Positions 17,377-26,372 are shown, numbered from the stretch's first letter. The stretch is DNA of 64,000 nt from Mesorhizobium sp. CA14 (GCF_020165195.1 NZ_JAIUHR010000019.1:49387-113386); one strand, 5' to 3'. The notes: a model not told the origin generated them from the sequence alone. Made by a program: numbers and translations.

Positions 17377-18255
17377 ATGGAAATCCACGATACAAGTCAC
17401 CGTCGATCGAAAATCGGCGGCCACACGATATTTCTGCGGGAAGCAGGGTCGCCCGATGCTCCCGTCCTTCTTTTGCCACATGGCTACCCGTGCTCGTCTT
17501 ACCAGTTCAGACGCCTGATGCCTGGCCTGGCCGATCGCTGGCGAACAATAGCATTCGACTGGCCTGGATTTGGCTACAGTGACACACCGGACCTCGCGGA
17601 GTTCGACTATGATTTTAATGCCTATGCCAATGTTCTCGCTGACGTTGCCGATGCGCTACACCTAGAGCGTTATGCGCTCTGGCTTCACGATTACGGTTCT
17701 CAGATCGGCCTCCGTCACGCGATGGCGCATCCGGACAGGGTCGCGGGCCTAGTCATCCAGAACGGTGACATCTACGAGGACGTACTCGGGCCGAAATACG
17801 ACACGATCAAAGCTTGGTGGGCGGACAAATCGGCGGAGAGGCACCGTCCGCTCGAGGAGGCGGCCAGCGAGGAGGGATTCCGCAAGGAGTTCATCGGCGA
17901 GGTCTCGGAAGAAGTCGCCAACCGCGTCCCTCCCGATCTGTGGAAGCTGCATTGGCCGCTGATGAACACACCGATCCGGAAAGCGGTGTCGGTCCGGCTG
18001 ATGGAAAGGCTCGAGCAGAACGTCGAATGGTTCCCGCGATACCAATCCTATCTGCGCGAGCACCGACCGCCGACGCTGATCGTCTGGGGGCCGCAGGACG
18101 GCTACATGCCCGAGCAGTCGGCGCTCGCCTATCGACGCGATCTCCCGGATGCTGAACTCCACATCCTCGATGATGCCGGGCATTGGCTGTTGGAAACGCA
18201 TTTCGAGGAAGCCCTGCGGCTGGTGCGCGACTTCCTCTCGCGAGCGCTGCCGTAA
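17377..18255 (+). CDS. Alpha/beta hydrolase, epoxide hydrolase/dehalogenase-like
   Basis: Hydrolase of 292 residues. HGYP (35-38) forms the oxyanion loop, and the nucleophile elbow LHDYGSQIG places an aspartate (Asp105) instead of a serine, the hallmark of epoxide hydrolases and haloalkane or fluoroacetate dehalogenases. The acid is probably Asp in WGPQDGY and the base His in DDAGHWLLE; a helical cap lies between about residues 130 and 220. Codon third positions are visibly less GC-rich than in flanking operons. It is followed by three genes on the same strand. The substrate is unknown. Confidence 0.85.
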   Translation: MEIHDTSHRRSKIGGHTIFLREAGSPDAPVLLLPHGYPCSSYQFRRLMPGLADRWRTIAFDWPGFGYSDTPDLAEFDYDFNAYANVLADVADALHLERYALWLHDYGSQIGLRHAMAHPDRVAGLVIQNGDIYEDVLGPKYDTIKAWWADKSAERHRPLEEAASEEGFRKEFIGEVSEEVANRVPPDLWKLHWPLMNTPIRKAVSVRLMERLEQNVEWFPRYQSYLREHRPPTLIVWGPQDGYMPEQSALAYRRDLPDAELHILDDAGHWLLETHFEEALRLVRDFLSRALP

Positions 18256-18294
18256 GCACGGTGCTCCGCGAACCCAGAACCTAAGGAGACAAAC

Positions 18295-18621
18295 ATGGCG
18301 ACGAAACCAACCATCGCACGCATCTGGCGCGGCCGCACCCGCCGCGACGTCGCGAACAGCTACGAGCCTTATTTGAAGGCAGAAGGCATTCCTCCGCTTC
18401 AGCAGGTTGCGCTCGGCGTCCAGCTCTTTCGCGAGGACCGGGAAGACGAGACCTGGTTCACGACAATCTCCTACTGGCCCGACATCGAGGCGATGACCGC
18501 TTTCACCAAGGGCGACCCGATCAAAGTCCATCATCTCGATCGCGACGCCGAATTTCTGATCGAACTGCCCGAGCGCATCGAGATTCACCGCATCCTCGTC
18601 GACGATCAGGATCTGCGCTGA
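18295..18621 (+). CDS. Small ABM/dimeric alpha-beta barrel-like protein
   Basis: Conserved-looking protein of 108 residues. The N-terminal strand IARIWRGRT, a helix (RDVANSYEPYLKAEGIP), and a strand-rich middle (TTISYWPDIEAMTAFTKGD) resemble antibiotic-biosynthesis monooxygenase-type ferredoxin-like folds. No catalytic residue can be assigned. AAGGAGA lies just upstream of the ATG. It sits between the hydrolase and a DMT transporter and probably shares their transcript. Confidence 0.65.
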   Translation: MATKPTIARIWRGRTRRDVANSYEPYLKAEGIPPLQQVALGVQLFREDREDETWFTTISYWPDIEAMTAFTKGDPIKVHHLDRDAEFLIELPERIEIHRILVDDQDLR

Positions 18622-18631
18622 GGTCGCCGCC

Positions 18632-19528
18632 ATGAGCAACCTCGCCCTATTCGGCCTTATGGCGCTGATCTGGGGGCTGACCTGGGCGGCCGTCAAGATC
18701 GGCCTGGATGCGGGCGTCCCCCCGATTCTTCTGGCTGGACTGCGTTATCTGCTGACTGCGGGAATCCTGGCATTTTGGACACAGGGAGCCCTATGGGCCT
18801 TCGCGGATGGCCGGTCGATGCGAGTCATCATATCGGCCCTGCTGACGAATGCCGGAACCTATGGACTGCTGTTCTGGGGAATGCAAACGGTCCCGTCCGG
18901 CCTGTCCGGCTTGGTCAATTTAGCGTTGGTTCCGGTGCTTCTGTTTGGCTTGGCGGTCCTGCTCGGAGAAGAGCGGCCTACCTGGCGCCACGGCCTGGCG
19001 CTGGCGCTCGGCTGCACGGGTCTCGTTGGCCTCTTCTGGACGCGCCTTGTCGAGCAGGAATCCGGAAACGGATTGGGAATTGCCGCTATCGTGGCCGGCA
19101 CGGCGTGCTATTGCGCGGGGAGCGTTATTGCGCGGCCGCTGATCGGCCCGATCAAGCCCCTGACGCTCACTGCGATCCACGCCATTCTCGGTGGCGCGGC
19201 GCTGATCGTCGTCTCGTTTCTTTTGGGCGAGGTTTCGGCGACGCTGCCAGGAAGGATCGATGTCGCTCCGGCTGCGGCTAGCCTGTTGTTCCTATCCCTC
19301 CTCGGAACCATCGTAGCCTACACGATCTATCTGCGCCTGCTTGAACGATGGGGCACCGCCCGCGCCGGGCTCTATGCCTTCATCTCGCCCATCGTTGCCC
19401 TGGCCGTGGGCGTTTGGCTCTTCGGCGAAAAGGTCGAAGCGGCCGAGATTGGCGGCGCCGCGCTGTTGCTGGTAGCGGCAGGATTGGCGTTGTTTGGACG
19501 CAACAGCGCCAACCCGGCGAGGAAATGA
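18632..19528 (+). CDS. EamA/DMT-family transporter
   Basis: Inner-membrane protein of 298 residues with about ten hydrophobic segments arranged as two EamA repeats. LMALIWGLTWAAVKIGLDAG at the start and YTIYLRLLERWGTARAGLYAFISPI in the second repeat are typical landmarks (quoted in part). Such proteins export or exchange small metabolites such as amino acids or their derivatives. It starts 11 bases after the ABM-like gene and is followed by a zinc-finger regulator, so the four genes may form one acquired transcription unit. Confidence 0.88.
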   Translation: MSNLALFGLMALIWGLTWAAVKIGLDAGVPPILLAGLRYLLTAGILAFWTQGALWAFADGRSMRVIISALLTNAGTYGLLFWGMQTVPSGLSGLVNLALVPVLLFGLAVLLGEERPTWRHGLALALGCTGLVGLFWTRLVEQESGNGLGIAAIVAGTACYCAGSVIARPLIGPIKPLTLTAIHAILGGAALIVVSFLLGEVSATLPGRIDVAPAAASLLFLSLLGTIVAYTIYLRLLERWGTARAGLYAFISPIVALAVGVWLFGEKVEAAEIGGAALLLVAAGLALFGRNSANPARK

Positions 19529-19540
19529 AGGCCGTCGCCG

Positions 19541-20095
19541 ATGTCATTTCCCCATCGTATCGCCGGCAACCTGGCGCTTGACCTCGCCAACACGATCAGT
19601 CGGCGGGGCACCGAGCGGGAGGTCGACCATCTCGCGACGGCGGCGGACATTCTGGCATGGTCGAGGCAAAGCGGCCTGATCGACGATGATTTCGCCCTTC
19701 CTTCGGCCGACCACAAGGCTCTGGTCAAAGACGTTCTCGCCCTTCGCCGCGCTGTAAACGACGCCGGCTCGGCAATCGCTCACGGCGGCGAACCTCCTGC
19801 TGCCGCGCTCGACACCATTCGAAAATACGCAGCCGAGGCACTCAGAACCGCCGCGCTCGCTGGATTGCCGGTGTCGTTGCATTTTCGAGGTGCCAACCGC
19901 ATCACCGGGGCAATCGCGTGGTCGGCCCTCGATTTGCTTCGCGGCGACGAATTATTGCGTCTCAAACAATGCCCGCCGCACGACTGCCGCTGGCTTTTCA
20001 TAGATCGCACGAAAAACGGTTCGCGACGATGGTGCGAGATGAACAGCTGCGGCAATCGGGCCAAGAAGCAGTCGCATCGGAGAATGCCGGATTGA
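19541..20095 (+). CDS. CGNR zinc-finger protein with ABATE domain
   Basis: Putative regulator of 184 residues. The N-terminal ABATE-like region reads IAGNLALDLANTIS. The C-terminal treble-clef zinc finger is clear: CPPHDCRWLFIDRT, then RRWCEMNSCGNRAK, giving the zinc cysteines and the eponymous CGNR. Members are stress- or substrate-responsive transcription factors. It begins 13 bases after the transporter gene and probably controls this small operon. The next gene converges on it 26 bases later. Confidence 0.85.
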   Translation: MSFPHRIAGNLALDLANTISRRGTEREVDHLATAADILAWSRQSGLIDDDFALPSADHKALVKDVLALRRAVNDAGSAIAHGGEPPAAALDTIRKYAAEALRTAALAGLPVSLHFRGANRITGAIAWSALDLLRGDELLRLKQCPPHDCRWLFIDRTKNGSRRWCEMNSCGNRAKKQSHRRMPD

Positions 20096-20120
20096 GGCGT
20101 TTCCTGAGACCGCGACCGGT

Positions 20121-20846
20121 CTAACCAGCCGGCACGTTCACCCGTGCGGCAAGGAAATCCGGCAGGTCGGCGACCGAGTCCAGAACGACGTCCGCCATCG
20201 GCGCCAGCGAATCGCGCGTGCCGGTTCCGGAGAGCACGCCCACCGCCAGGCCACAGCCGCCGGCGCGCGCCATCTCCAGGTCATGGCGGTTGTCGCCGAC
20301 CATGGCTATCTCACTCGCCTTCAATCCGGTCAGGTCGCAGAAAGCGACGACCGTGTCGGGCGCCGGCTTGGAGTTGGCCACGGCGTCGTATCCGAAGGCG
20401 GCATCGAAGAGCTGCGCGATGCCGAGCGTAGCGAGCGTCTTTTCGGCGCCGCTGGTGGAATCGTTGGTGGCGACGCCCATCCGGTAGGACCGGTTATGCA
20501 AGGTCCGCAACGAGTCGACTACGCCCGGCAGCGCGACCGCCATGGCCGACCCTTGCGCCGAAGTGATCTCGTTGAAGCGGGAAACGGCGTGCAGTTGATC
20601 CTCGTCGGACAGACGCGGGAACCAGAGCTCGACGACGTCCATGTTCGAACCGGAGGCGAAGATCGAATCCGGCTTGAAGCGTTTCGTGACGAAGTCGAAG
20701 CCGGCGGCGGCAAGCAGCCGGTCGGCTTTCCAGCGGTCGCCCTCGGCGGCGTCCATCGCCATGAAGTCGGCTATGCCGAGCCAGGTTGCGTTGAAGTCGA
20801 CAAGCGTGCCGTCCTTGTCGAACAATATTCCCTTGATATCCGCCAA
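20121..20846 (-). CDS. HAD-family hydrolase, phosphoglycolate phosphatase-like
   Basis: Phosphatase of 241 residues. Motif I is LFDKDGTLVD (nucleophile Asp then the acid Asp), motif II lies in GVATNDST, motif III is the Lys in NSKPAPD, and motif IV is VGDNRHD. The cap is inserted between motifs I and II, as in Gph-type enzymes. It starts 5 bases after the stop of pgi and is surely cotranscribed with it. Removal of a damaged or toxic sugar phosphate is plausible; the substrate is not determinable. Confidence 0.9.
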   Translation of the reverse strand: MADIKGILFDKDGTLVDFNATWLGIADFMAMDAAEGDRWKADRLLAAAGFDFVTKRFKPDSIFASGSNMDVVELWFPRLSDEDQLHAVSRFNEITSAQGSAMAVALPGVVDSLRTLHNRSYRMGVATNDSTSGAEKTLATLGIAQLFDAAFGYDAVANSKPAPDTVVAFCDLTGLKASEIAMVGDNRHDLEMARAGGCGLAVGVLSGTGTRDSLAPMADVVLDSVADLPDFLAARVNVPAG

Positions 20847-20851
20847 TCCGT

Positions 20852-22495
20852 TTACTCCACGCCGCGCAGTTGGTGGATATGAGCCACCAGTCCGGCAGTC
20901 GAGGCGTCGCGTTTTGCGGCAGTCTCCTTGCCTTCAACGACAGGCAGCAGGCCCGTCGCCAGTTCCTTGCCGAGTTCGACGCCCCATTGGTCGAAGGAAT
21001 TGATGTTGAACAGCGTGCCTTCGACGAAGACGCGATGCTCATAGAGCGCGATGATTCGGCCCAATGTGCGCGGATCGAGCTTGCGGTAGAGAATGGTGAG
21101 CGACGGGCGGTTGCCGGAGAAGACACGATGCGGCGCGATGCGGTCGACATCGGCCGGCTTCATGCCCTTGGCCAGCATCTGCGCGCGCGCCTCTTCCAGT
21201 GTGCGGCCCTTCATGAAGGCCTCCGACTGCGCCAGGCAGTTGGCGAGCAAGAGATCATGCTGGTGTTTCAGCTCGGGCTCATGACCTATCGCCGCGGCGA
21301 GGAACTCGACGGGAATGAAGTCGGTGCCCTGATGCAACAGCTGGAAGAAGGCATGCTGGCCGTTGGTGCCGGGCTCGCCCCAGACCAGCGGGCCGGTCGG
21401 CGTGGCGGCCGCGGCGCCGTCCAGCGTGACGCTCTTGCCGTTCGATTCCATATCGAGCTGCTGCAGATAGGCCGGCAGGCGCGACAGGCGCTGGTCGTAA
21501 GGGATGACGGCGCGGGCCGGATAATTGCAGACGACGCGATGCCACCAGCCGATCAGCCCCAGAAGCGCCGGAAGGTTCTTCTGCATCGGCGCCGAGCGGA
21601 AATGCTCGTCCATCTCATGCGCGCCGTCGAGGAAGGCGCGGAAGTTGCGCGAGCCGACGGAAATCATAACCGGCAGGCCGATGGCGCTCCAGACCGAATA
21701 GCGGCCGCCGACCCAGTCCCAGAAGCCGAAGACACGGTCCTGCTCGATGCCGAACTTCGCGACCAGGTCGAGGGCGGTCGAGACGGCGGCGAAATGCTTG
21801 CCGACCGCTTCCTTGCCCAACGCCTTCTGAACCCAATCGCGCGCGGTCTGCGCATTCGTCATCGTCTCGACGGTCGTGAAGGTCTTGGAGGCAATGATGA
21901 ACAGGGTCGTCTCAGCAGACAAACCCTTCAGCGTGTCATGGATATGGGCGCCGTCGACATTGGAGACGAAATGCGCGCGCGGCCCGTCATGATAGGGCGC
22001 GAGCGCCAGCGTCACCATCGCCGGGCCGAGGTCCGAGCCGCCGATGCCGATGTTGACGATGTCGGTGATCTTCTTGCCGGTGGCGCCGGCGGCCTTGCCG
22101 GAGCGGACGGCGTCGGCGAAGGCGCCCATGGCGTCGAGCACGGCGATCACATCGGCTTTCGTGTCCTGGCCGTCGACGATCACGCTCTTGCCGGTCAGGT
22201 TGCGCAGCGCGGTGTGCAGTACGGCGCGGTTCTCGGTGATGTTGATCTTCTTGCCTTCGAACATGGCGGCGCGGCGTCCCGCGAGATCGGCCGCATCCGC
22301 GAGCTTCTCCAGCATCGTCATCGTATCTGCGTCGACGGCACATTTCGACCAGTCGAGCAAAAGGTCGGCATCGGTGGCTGAGAATGTCTCGAAGCGCTTG
22401 GGATCGGCGGCGAAAGCCTCGCGCATCGAGCCCTTGGCCGCCGCGCGCTGATCGCGCAAGGCGGCAAGTTGCTTGTCGAAGGATGACTGGTCCAC
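20852..22495 (-). CDS. pgi: Glucose-6-phosphate isomerase
   Basis: Cytosolic enzyme interconverting glucose-6-phosphate and fructose-6-phosphate, 547 residues, normal for the family. Signatures include VNIGIGGSDLGPAMV, FIIASKTFTTVETMTNA, GGRYSVWSAIGLP and the C-terminal SFDQWGVELGK. The ATG at 22495 gives the typical N-terminus of a helical cap. The 428 bases upstream carry hairpin repeats, described separately. The HAD gene follows in the same direction. Confidence 0.96.
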   Translation of the reverse strand: MDQSSFDKQLAALRDQRAAAKGSMREAFAADPKRFETFSATDADLLLDWSKCAVDADTMTMLEKLADAADLAGRRAAMFEGKKINITENRAVLHTALRNLTGKSVIVDGQDTKADVIAVLDAMGAFADAVRSGKAAGATGKKITDIVNIGIGGSDLGPAMVTLALAPYHDGPRAHFVSNVDGAHIHDTLKGLSAETTLFIIASKTFTTVETMTNAQTARDWVQKALGKEAVGKHFAAVSTALDLVAKFGIEQDRVFGFWDWVGGRYSVWSAIGLPVMISVGSRNFRAFLDGAHEMDEHFRSAPMQKNLPALLGLIGWWHRVVCNYPARAVIPYDQRLSRLPAYLQQLDMESNGKSVTLDGAAAATPTGPLVWGEPGTNGQHAFFQLLHQGTDFIPVEFLAAAIGHEPELKHQHDLLLANCLAQSEAFMKGRTLEEARAQMLAKGMKPADVDRIAPHRVFSGNRPSLTILYRKLDPRTLGRIIALYEHRVFVEGTLFNINSFDQWGVELGKELATGLLPVVEGKETAAKRDASTAGLVAHIHQLRGVE

Positions 22496-22689
22496 TGGCA
22501 GGCTCCTGGCGGGTTTTTAGACCATTTTAACAGGCCGGATGTTTCCGGCGCATGTCGGCGCGTCATTCTATTGAGCCGATTTCCATTTCGTTCAAGCGCG
22601 GCTTTGCCGCACTGCATCACGCTTTGATGAGGGGTGGTGTTGGATGGTGAGTGCGGGAATTTTGTTGCGGAGGGCGCTGGGCGGAGGGC

Positions 22690-22803
22690 GACGATGCTGT
22701 CGCATCGCGCCTTGGACAGTGCCGCGACGATGCTGCGCATCGCGCTTGGATGCTGCGTATCGCGCCTTAAACGCGCGGCGACGACGCTTCGCGTCGCGCT
22801 TGA
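22690..22803. repeat. Cluster of four REP-like hairpin units
   Basis: Four imperfect copies of GACGATGCTGCGCATCGCGCTTG occur at about 22690, 22727, 22750 and 22780, each a small palindrome (GATGC-GCATC or GACGC-GCGTC). The unit consensus is described here by its core, GATGC-TG-GCATCGCGC. They fill the gap between the divergent pgi and MocR genes. The rest of 22496-22923 shows no gene. Confidence 0.65.
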
Positions 22804-22923
22804 TAGATCACTGGCATAAATCCCAGCGATCAGAAAAATTGATTGGCGCAACCCCTTATGCCACCCATACACTCCACTGGTCCAGCCAAGTGAAAACAGC
22901 TGGCCGTCCGAGGAAGATTTCCC

Positions 22924-24417
22924 ATGCCACAGCGCAATGACACGGCCATATGGTCCGGCCTGTTCCGGATTTCGGCTGAATCCGGCCAAACCCTCCAGGC
23001 GCAGATCCGCCAAGCGATCGTCGCGGCCATTCTCGACCGACAGATCGCCGCCTCGATGCCGCTCCCGTCATGCCGAATTCTCGCGGAAAAACTCGGGGTT
23101 GCCCGCGGCACGGTGGTGCTCGCCTTCCAGCAGCTGGTCGACCAGGGCTTCCTGGTGGCGCGCGAGCGGCGCGGCCATTTTGTCAATCCGGACGTTCTGG
23201 CCACCCCCGCCAAGCCGCACCAGAAGGCGCCCGACCAGCAGAACGAGATCGACTGGAAGGCGCGCCGGCAGATCGCCGCAAGCGACATGCCGCCGCCGGC
23301 CAAGCACGACAACTGGATCAAGTCCTCCTACCCGTTCGTCTACGGCCAGTTCGACCCGGCGCTGTTTCCGACCGCCGAATGGCGCGAGTGCAACCGCATG
23401 GCGCTGGCAGTGCTCGAGATCCGCAACTGGGCATCCGACATGGTGGACCGCGACGATCCGCTGCTGATCGAGCAGATCCAGGCCAGGCTCCTGCCGCGAC
23501 GCGGCATCTTCGCCAATCCGGACGAGATCATCGTGACGCTGGGCGCGCAGAACGCGCTTTATATGCTCGCCACGCTGCTGATGACCAAGGGCTCGAAAGT
23601 GGCGATGGAAGATCCCGGTTATCCCGATGCCCGCTCGATCTTCCGGCTGGCCGGCGCCGATATCCAGCCGGTTCCGGTCGACCAGTCGGGCATCGTGACC
23701 TCGTCGATCCCCAGCGATTCCGGCTTCGTCTTCGTCACGCCGAGCCACCACTGCCCGACCATGGTGCCCTTGTCGGCGGAGCGGCGGCAGGATCTTCTGG
23801 CGCGCGCCAACCGCAACAACCAGATCATCATCGAGGACGGCTATGACAGCCAGCTGCTGGACGAGGCGCCGCAGCAGGCGCTGAAGAGCCTCGACCGCTC
23901 GGGCCGCGTCATCTATGTCGGCTCGATGTCGAAGACGCTGGCTCCCGGCTTGCGGCTCGGCTACATCGTCGCCTCGGCCGGGCTGATCGCCGAGCTTCGC
24001 GCGCTGCGCCGCTTCATGCTGAGGCACCCGCCGGCGAACAACCAGCGCGCCGTTGCGCTGTTCCTGTCGCTCGGCCACCACGAGGCGCTGGTGCGCAGGC
24101 TTTCCGCCGCATTTGACGAGCGGCGCAAGCGTCTGGTCCATGCGATTTCCGCTTTCCTGCCAGAGTGGCGCTCGACCGACTCGGCGGGCGGCACATCGCT
24201 CTGGCTGGAAGGGCCGCGGGGTACGGATTCACGCGGCCTGGCGGAAGCCGCCGCGTCGCGCAGCGTCATCATCGAACCCGGCGACCGGTTCTTCGACCGC
24301 AGCGAAAAGCCCTCTCGTTTCATGCGCTTGGGCATCTCCTCGATCTCGCTGCAGCATATCGAGCCAGGCATCCGCGAACTTGCCACCGCCGCCGGCCGCA
24401 GGCCCGCGGCCGCCTGA
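22924..24417 (+). CDS. MocR-family regulator (GntR HTH fused to aminotransferase fold)
   Basis: Transcription factor of 497 residues. An N-terminal GntR winged helix (LQAQIRQAIVAAILDRQI, then AEKLGVARGTVVLAFQQLVDQG) is followed by a class I aminotransferase-fold domain with the PLP lysine in GSMSKTLAPG. MocR proteins sense PLP with an amino compound, as in GabR, TauR and PdxR. CTGGTCCAG (22878-22886) upstream resembles a MocR half-site but is only suggestive. A terminator follows the gene, so the downstream MttB-family gene has its own promoter and is the likely target. Confidence 0.92.
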   Translation: MPQRNDTAIWSGLFRISAESGQTLQAQIRQAIVAAILDRQIAASMPLPSCRILAEKLGVARGTVVLAFQQLVDQGFLVARERRGHFVNPDVLATPAKPHQKAPDQQNEIDWKARRQIAASDMPPPAKHDNWIKSSYPFVYGQFDPALFPTAEWRECNRMALAVLEIRNWASDMVDRDDPLLIEQIQARLLPRRGIFANPDEIIVTLGAQNALYMLATLLMTKGSKVAMEDPGYPDARSIFRLAGADIQPVPVDQSGIVTSSIPSDSGFVFVTPSHHCPTMVPLSAERRQDLLARANRNNQIIIEDGYDSQLLDEAPQQALKSLDRSGRVIYVGSMSKTLAPGLRLGYIVASAGLIAELRALRRFMLRHPPANNQRAVALFLSLGHHEALVRRLSAAFDERRKRLVHAISAFLPEWRSTDSAGGTSLWLEGPRGTDSRGLAEAAASRSVIIEPGDRFFDRSEKPSRFMRLGISSISLQHIEPGIRELATAAGRRPAAA

Positions 24418-24438
24418 TCGCCACAGATCTCCTGAACA

Positions 24439-24469
24439 AGAGCCGGCGCCGCGCCGGCTCTTTCTGTTT
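24439..24469 (+). terminator. Intrinsic terminator after the MocR gene
   Basis: AGAGCCGGCGC and GCGCCGGCTCT form perfect 11-base arms with a one-base centre, followed by TTTCTGTTT. This is a textbook rho-independent terminator in a GC-rich genome and separates the MocR gene from the methyltransferase gene. Confidence 0.85.
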
Positions 24470-24639
24470 GGGCGCATATTTGCCGCTTTAGCATTCTGGC
24501 ATATTCGACGGGATTGCTTGGCCCATAGGCTGTGCCAATGCCGGCGGCATAGTCGGAGCCAGAAGGGGACGAGGCAGGCCGATGGTGGACCAACCGCCGC
24601 GCTCGCCTCGCAGATAAAGACAAAAGGTGGAGTGCTTCC

Positions 24640-26229
24640 ATGTCAGTGGCTCTCGAGAAGCAGGAATCGTCGTCGGACCAGCGTTCGCGGCGTTCCGGCG
24701 GGCGCGAAGCGCGCCGCGCGATGCGGGCGGCGCCCTTGGCCGACGACATCCGTCCGGTGCGGCCGGGGCTTGAAGGCGGCAGCTATGGCCCATTGAGCCA
24801 GAACGACAAGGAACGCGTCCACGAAGCGGTGCTGACGCTCCTGGAGACGGTCGGCTTCGCCAATGCCATCCCGTCCTGCATCGAAGCGCTGACCCGGGTC
24901 GGCGCCACCTATGGCGACGACGGCCGCGTCCGGCTGCCGCGCGCCTTGGTGCTGGATACCATCAGACAAGCCGCGCGCAACTTCACGCTCTACGGCCAGG
25001 ATCCGAAGCACGACATGCTGATCCAGGGCAAACGCGTGCACTACGGCACGGCGGGCGCGGCGGTGCATCTGGTCGATGTCGAGAAGCGCGAATATCGCGA
25101 ATCGCTGCTGCAGGATCTCTACGACGCCGCCCGTCTCGTCGACGGGCTGGACAACATCCATTTCTTCCAGCGCACCATGGTGCCGCGCGACATTCCAGAC
25201 CCGCTCGATATGGACTTCAACACGCTCTATGCCTGCGTGATGGGGACATCCAAGCATGTCGGCACCTCGTTCACCGTGCGCGAGAACGTCAAGCCGGCGC
25301 TGGAAATGCTCTATGCGATCGCCGGCGGCGAGGAGAATTTCCGGGCGCGGCCGTTCGTGTCGAACTCGAACTGCTTCGTCGTGCCGCCGATGAAGTTCGC
25401 CGAGGACGCCTGCGGCGTGCTGGAGGCCTGCGTCGAAGGCGGCATTCCGATCCTGCTGCTCTCCGCCGGCCAGGCGGGCGCCACGGCACCTGCCGCGATT
25501 GCCGGCGCCGTCGTGCAGGCGGTGGCGGAAGTGCTGATGGGCCTGGTCTATGTCAATGCCATCAAGCCTGGACATCCTGCGATCTTCGGCACCTGGCCGT
25601 TCGTTTCCGACCTCAGGACCGGCGCCATGTCGGGCGGCTCGCCGGAGCAAGCAATGCTGACCGCGGCCTGCGCGCAGATGGCGCAATATTACGACCTGCC
25701 CGGCGGCTCGGCTGCCGGCATGTCGGACTCGAAGCTGCCCGACATCCAGGCCGGCTACGAGAAGGGCATCACCAATGTGATGGCGGGTCTCTCCGGCCTC
25801 AATCTCGTTTATGAATCGGCGGGCATGCATGCCTCGCTGCTCGGCTTCTGCCTTGAAAGCCTGATCATCGACAACGACATGCTCGGCCACTGCCTGCGCT
25901 GCGTGCGCGGCATCGAAGTGACCGACGACGCGCTGTCGATCGACACGATCGCCGAGGTCTGCCTCAAGGGTCCCGGCCATTATCTCGGCAACGATCAGAC
26001 ACTGAAGCTGATGCAGACGGAATATTTCTATCCCGCCGTCGGCGACCGTTTCTCGCCCAAGGAATGGAACGAAAAGGGCCGGCCCGACATCCTGTCGCGG
26101 GCGATCGCGGAGAAGAAGCGCGTGCTTGCCGAGCGTTTCCCGCGCCACGTCTCGCGCCTGCTCGACGACAAATTGCGCGCCCGCTTCGGCGAGATGATCA
26201 AATTGCCGCGCAACAAGATGGGCGGCTAA
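24640..26229 (+). CDS. MttB-superfamily methyltransferase (non-pyrrolysine)
   Basis: Protein of 529 residues homologous to trimethylamine methyltransferase MttB. Members without pyrrolysine demethylate quaternary amines such as glycine betaine, proline betaine or carnitine onto a corrinoid protein. The frame is open from start to stop with no internal amber codon. Conserved glycine-rich barrel segments include VHYGTAGAAVHLVDVE, FGTWPFVSDLRTGAMSGGSPEQ and GMSDSKLPDIQAGYEKG (quoted in part). An Arg-rich N-terminal tail of about 40 residues precedes the barrel. No corrinoid-protein or activator gene lies in the window, so a partner must be elsewhere. Confidence 0.88.
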   Translation: MSVALEKQESSSDQRSRRSGGREARRAMRAAPLADDIRPVRPGLEGGSYGPLSQNDKERVHEAVLTLLETVGFANAIPSCIEALTRVGATYGDDGRVRLPRALVLDTIRQAARNFTLYGQDPKHDMLIQGKRVHYGTAGAAVHLVDVEKREYRESLLQDLYDAARLVDGLDNIHFFQRTMVPRDIPDPLDMDFNTLYACVMGTSKHVGTSFTVRENVKPALEMLYAIAGGEENFRARPFVSNSNCFVVPPMKFAEDACGVLEACVEGGIPILLLSAGQAGATAPAAIAGAVVQAVAEVLMGLVYVNAIKPGHPAIFGTWPFVSDLRTGAMSGGSPEQAMLTAACAQMAQYYDLPGGSAAGMSDSKLPDIQAGYEKGITNVMAGLSGLNLVYESAGMHASLLGFCLESLIIDNDMLGHCLRCVRGIEVTDDALSIDTIAEVCLKGPGHYLGNDQTLKLMQTEYFYPAVGDRFSPKEWNEKGRPDILSRAIAEKKRVLAERFPRHVSRLLDDKLRARFGEMIKLPRNKMGG

Positions 26230-26230
26230 T

Positions 26231-26348
26231 ATTCAGGTGAGGCCGGCCTGCAAACGATGCCTTCCTGTGCTTCCGGTGCTCACGTACTTTAAGTACGCTC
26301 CGCTCCGGTTCTCGGAAGGCATCGTTTGCAGGCCGGCCTCACCTGAAT
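26231..26348. repeat. Perfect 35-base inverted repeat between convergent genes
   Basis: Arms 26231-26265 and 26314-26348 match at all 35 positions. The 48-base centre has its own dyad around GTACTTTAAGTAC. It lies between the MttB-family gene (+) and a hypothetical gene (-), so transcription from either side would form a very stable hairpin. No transposase or target duplication is evident. Confidence 0.85.
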
Positions 26349-26372
26349 TATCAACGCATACCATCCAGCGGT

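Noticed and set aside
22690..22803. CRISPR array.
   Set aside because: Units are unequal in spacing and sequence, there are no spacers of constant length, and no cas genes lie in the window.
22878..22886. CTGGTCCAG as a firm MocR operator.
   Set aside because: The 9-base palindrome is short and a second well-placed copy is not clear, so it is only mentioned as suggestive.
24640..26229. Possible pyrrolysine-containing MttB.
   Set aside because: The reading frame has no internal amber codon and the sequence fits the non-pyrrolysine branch.
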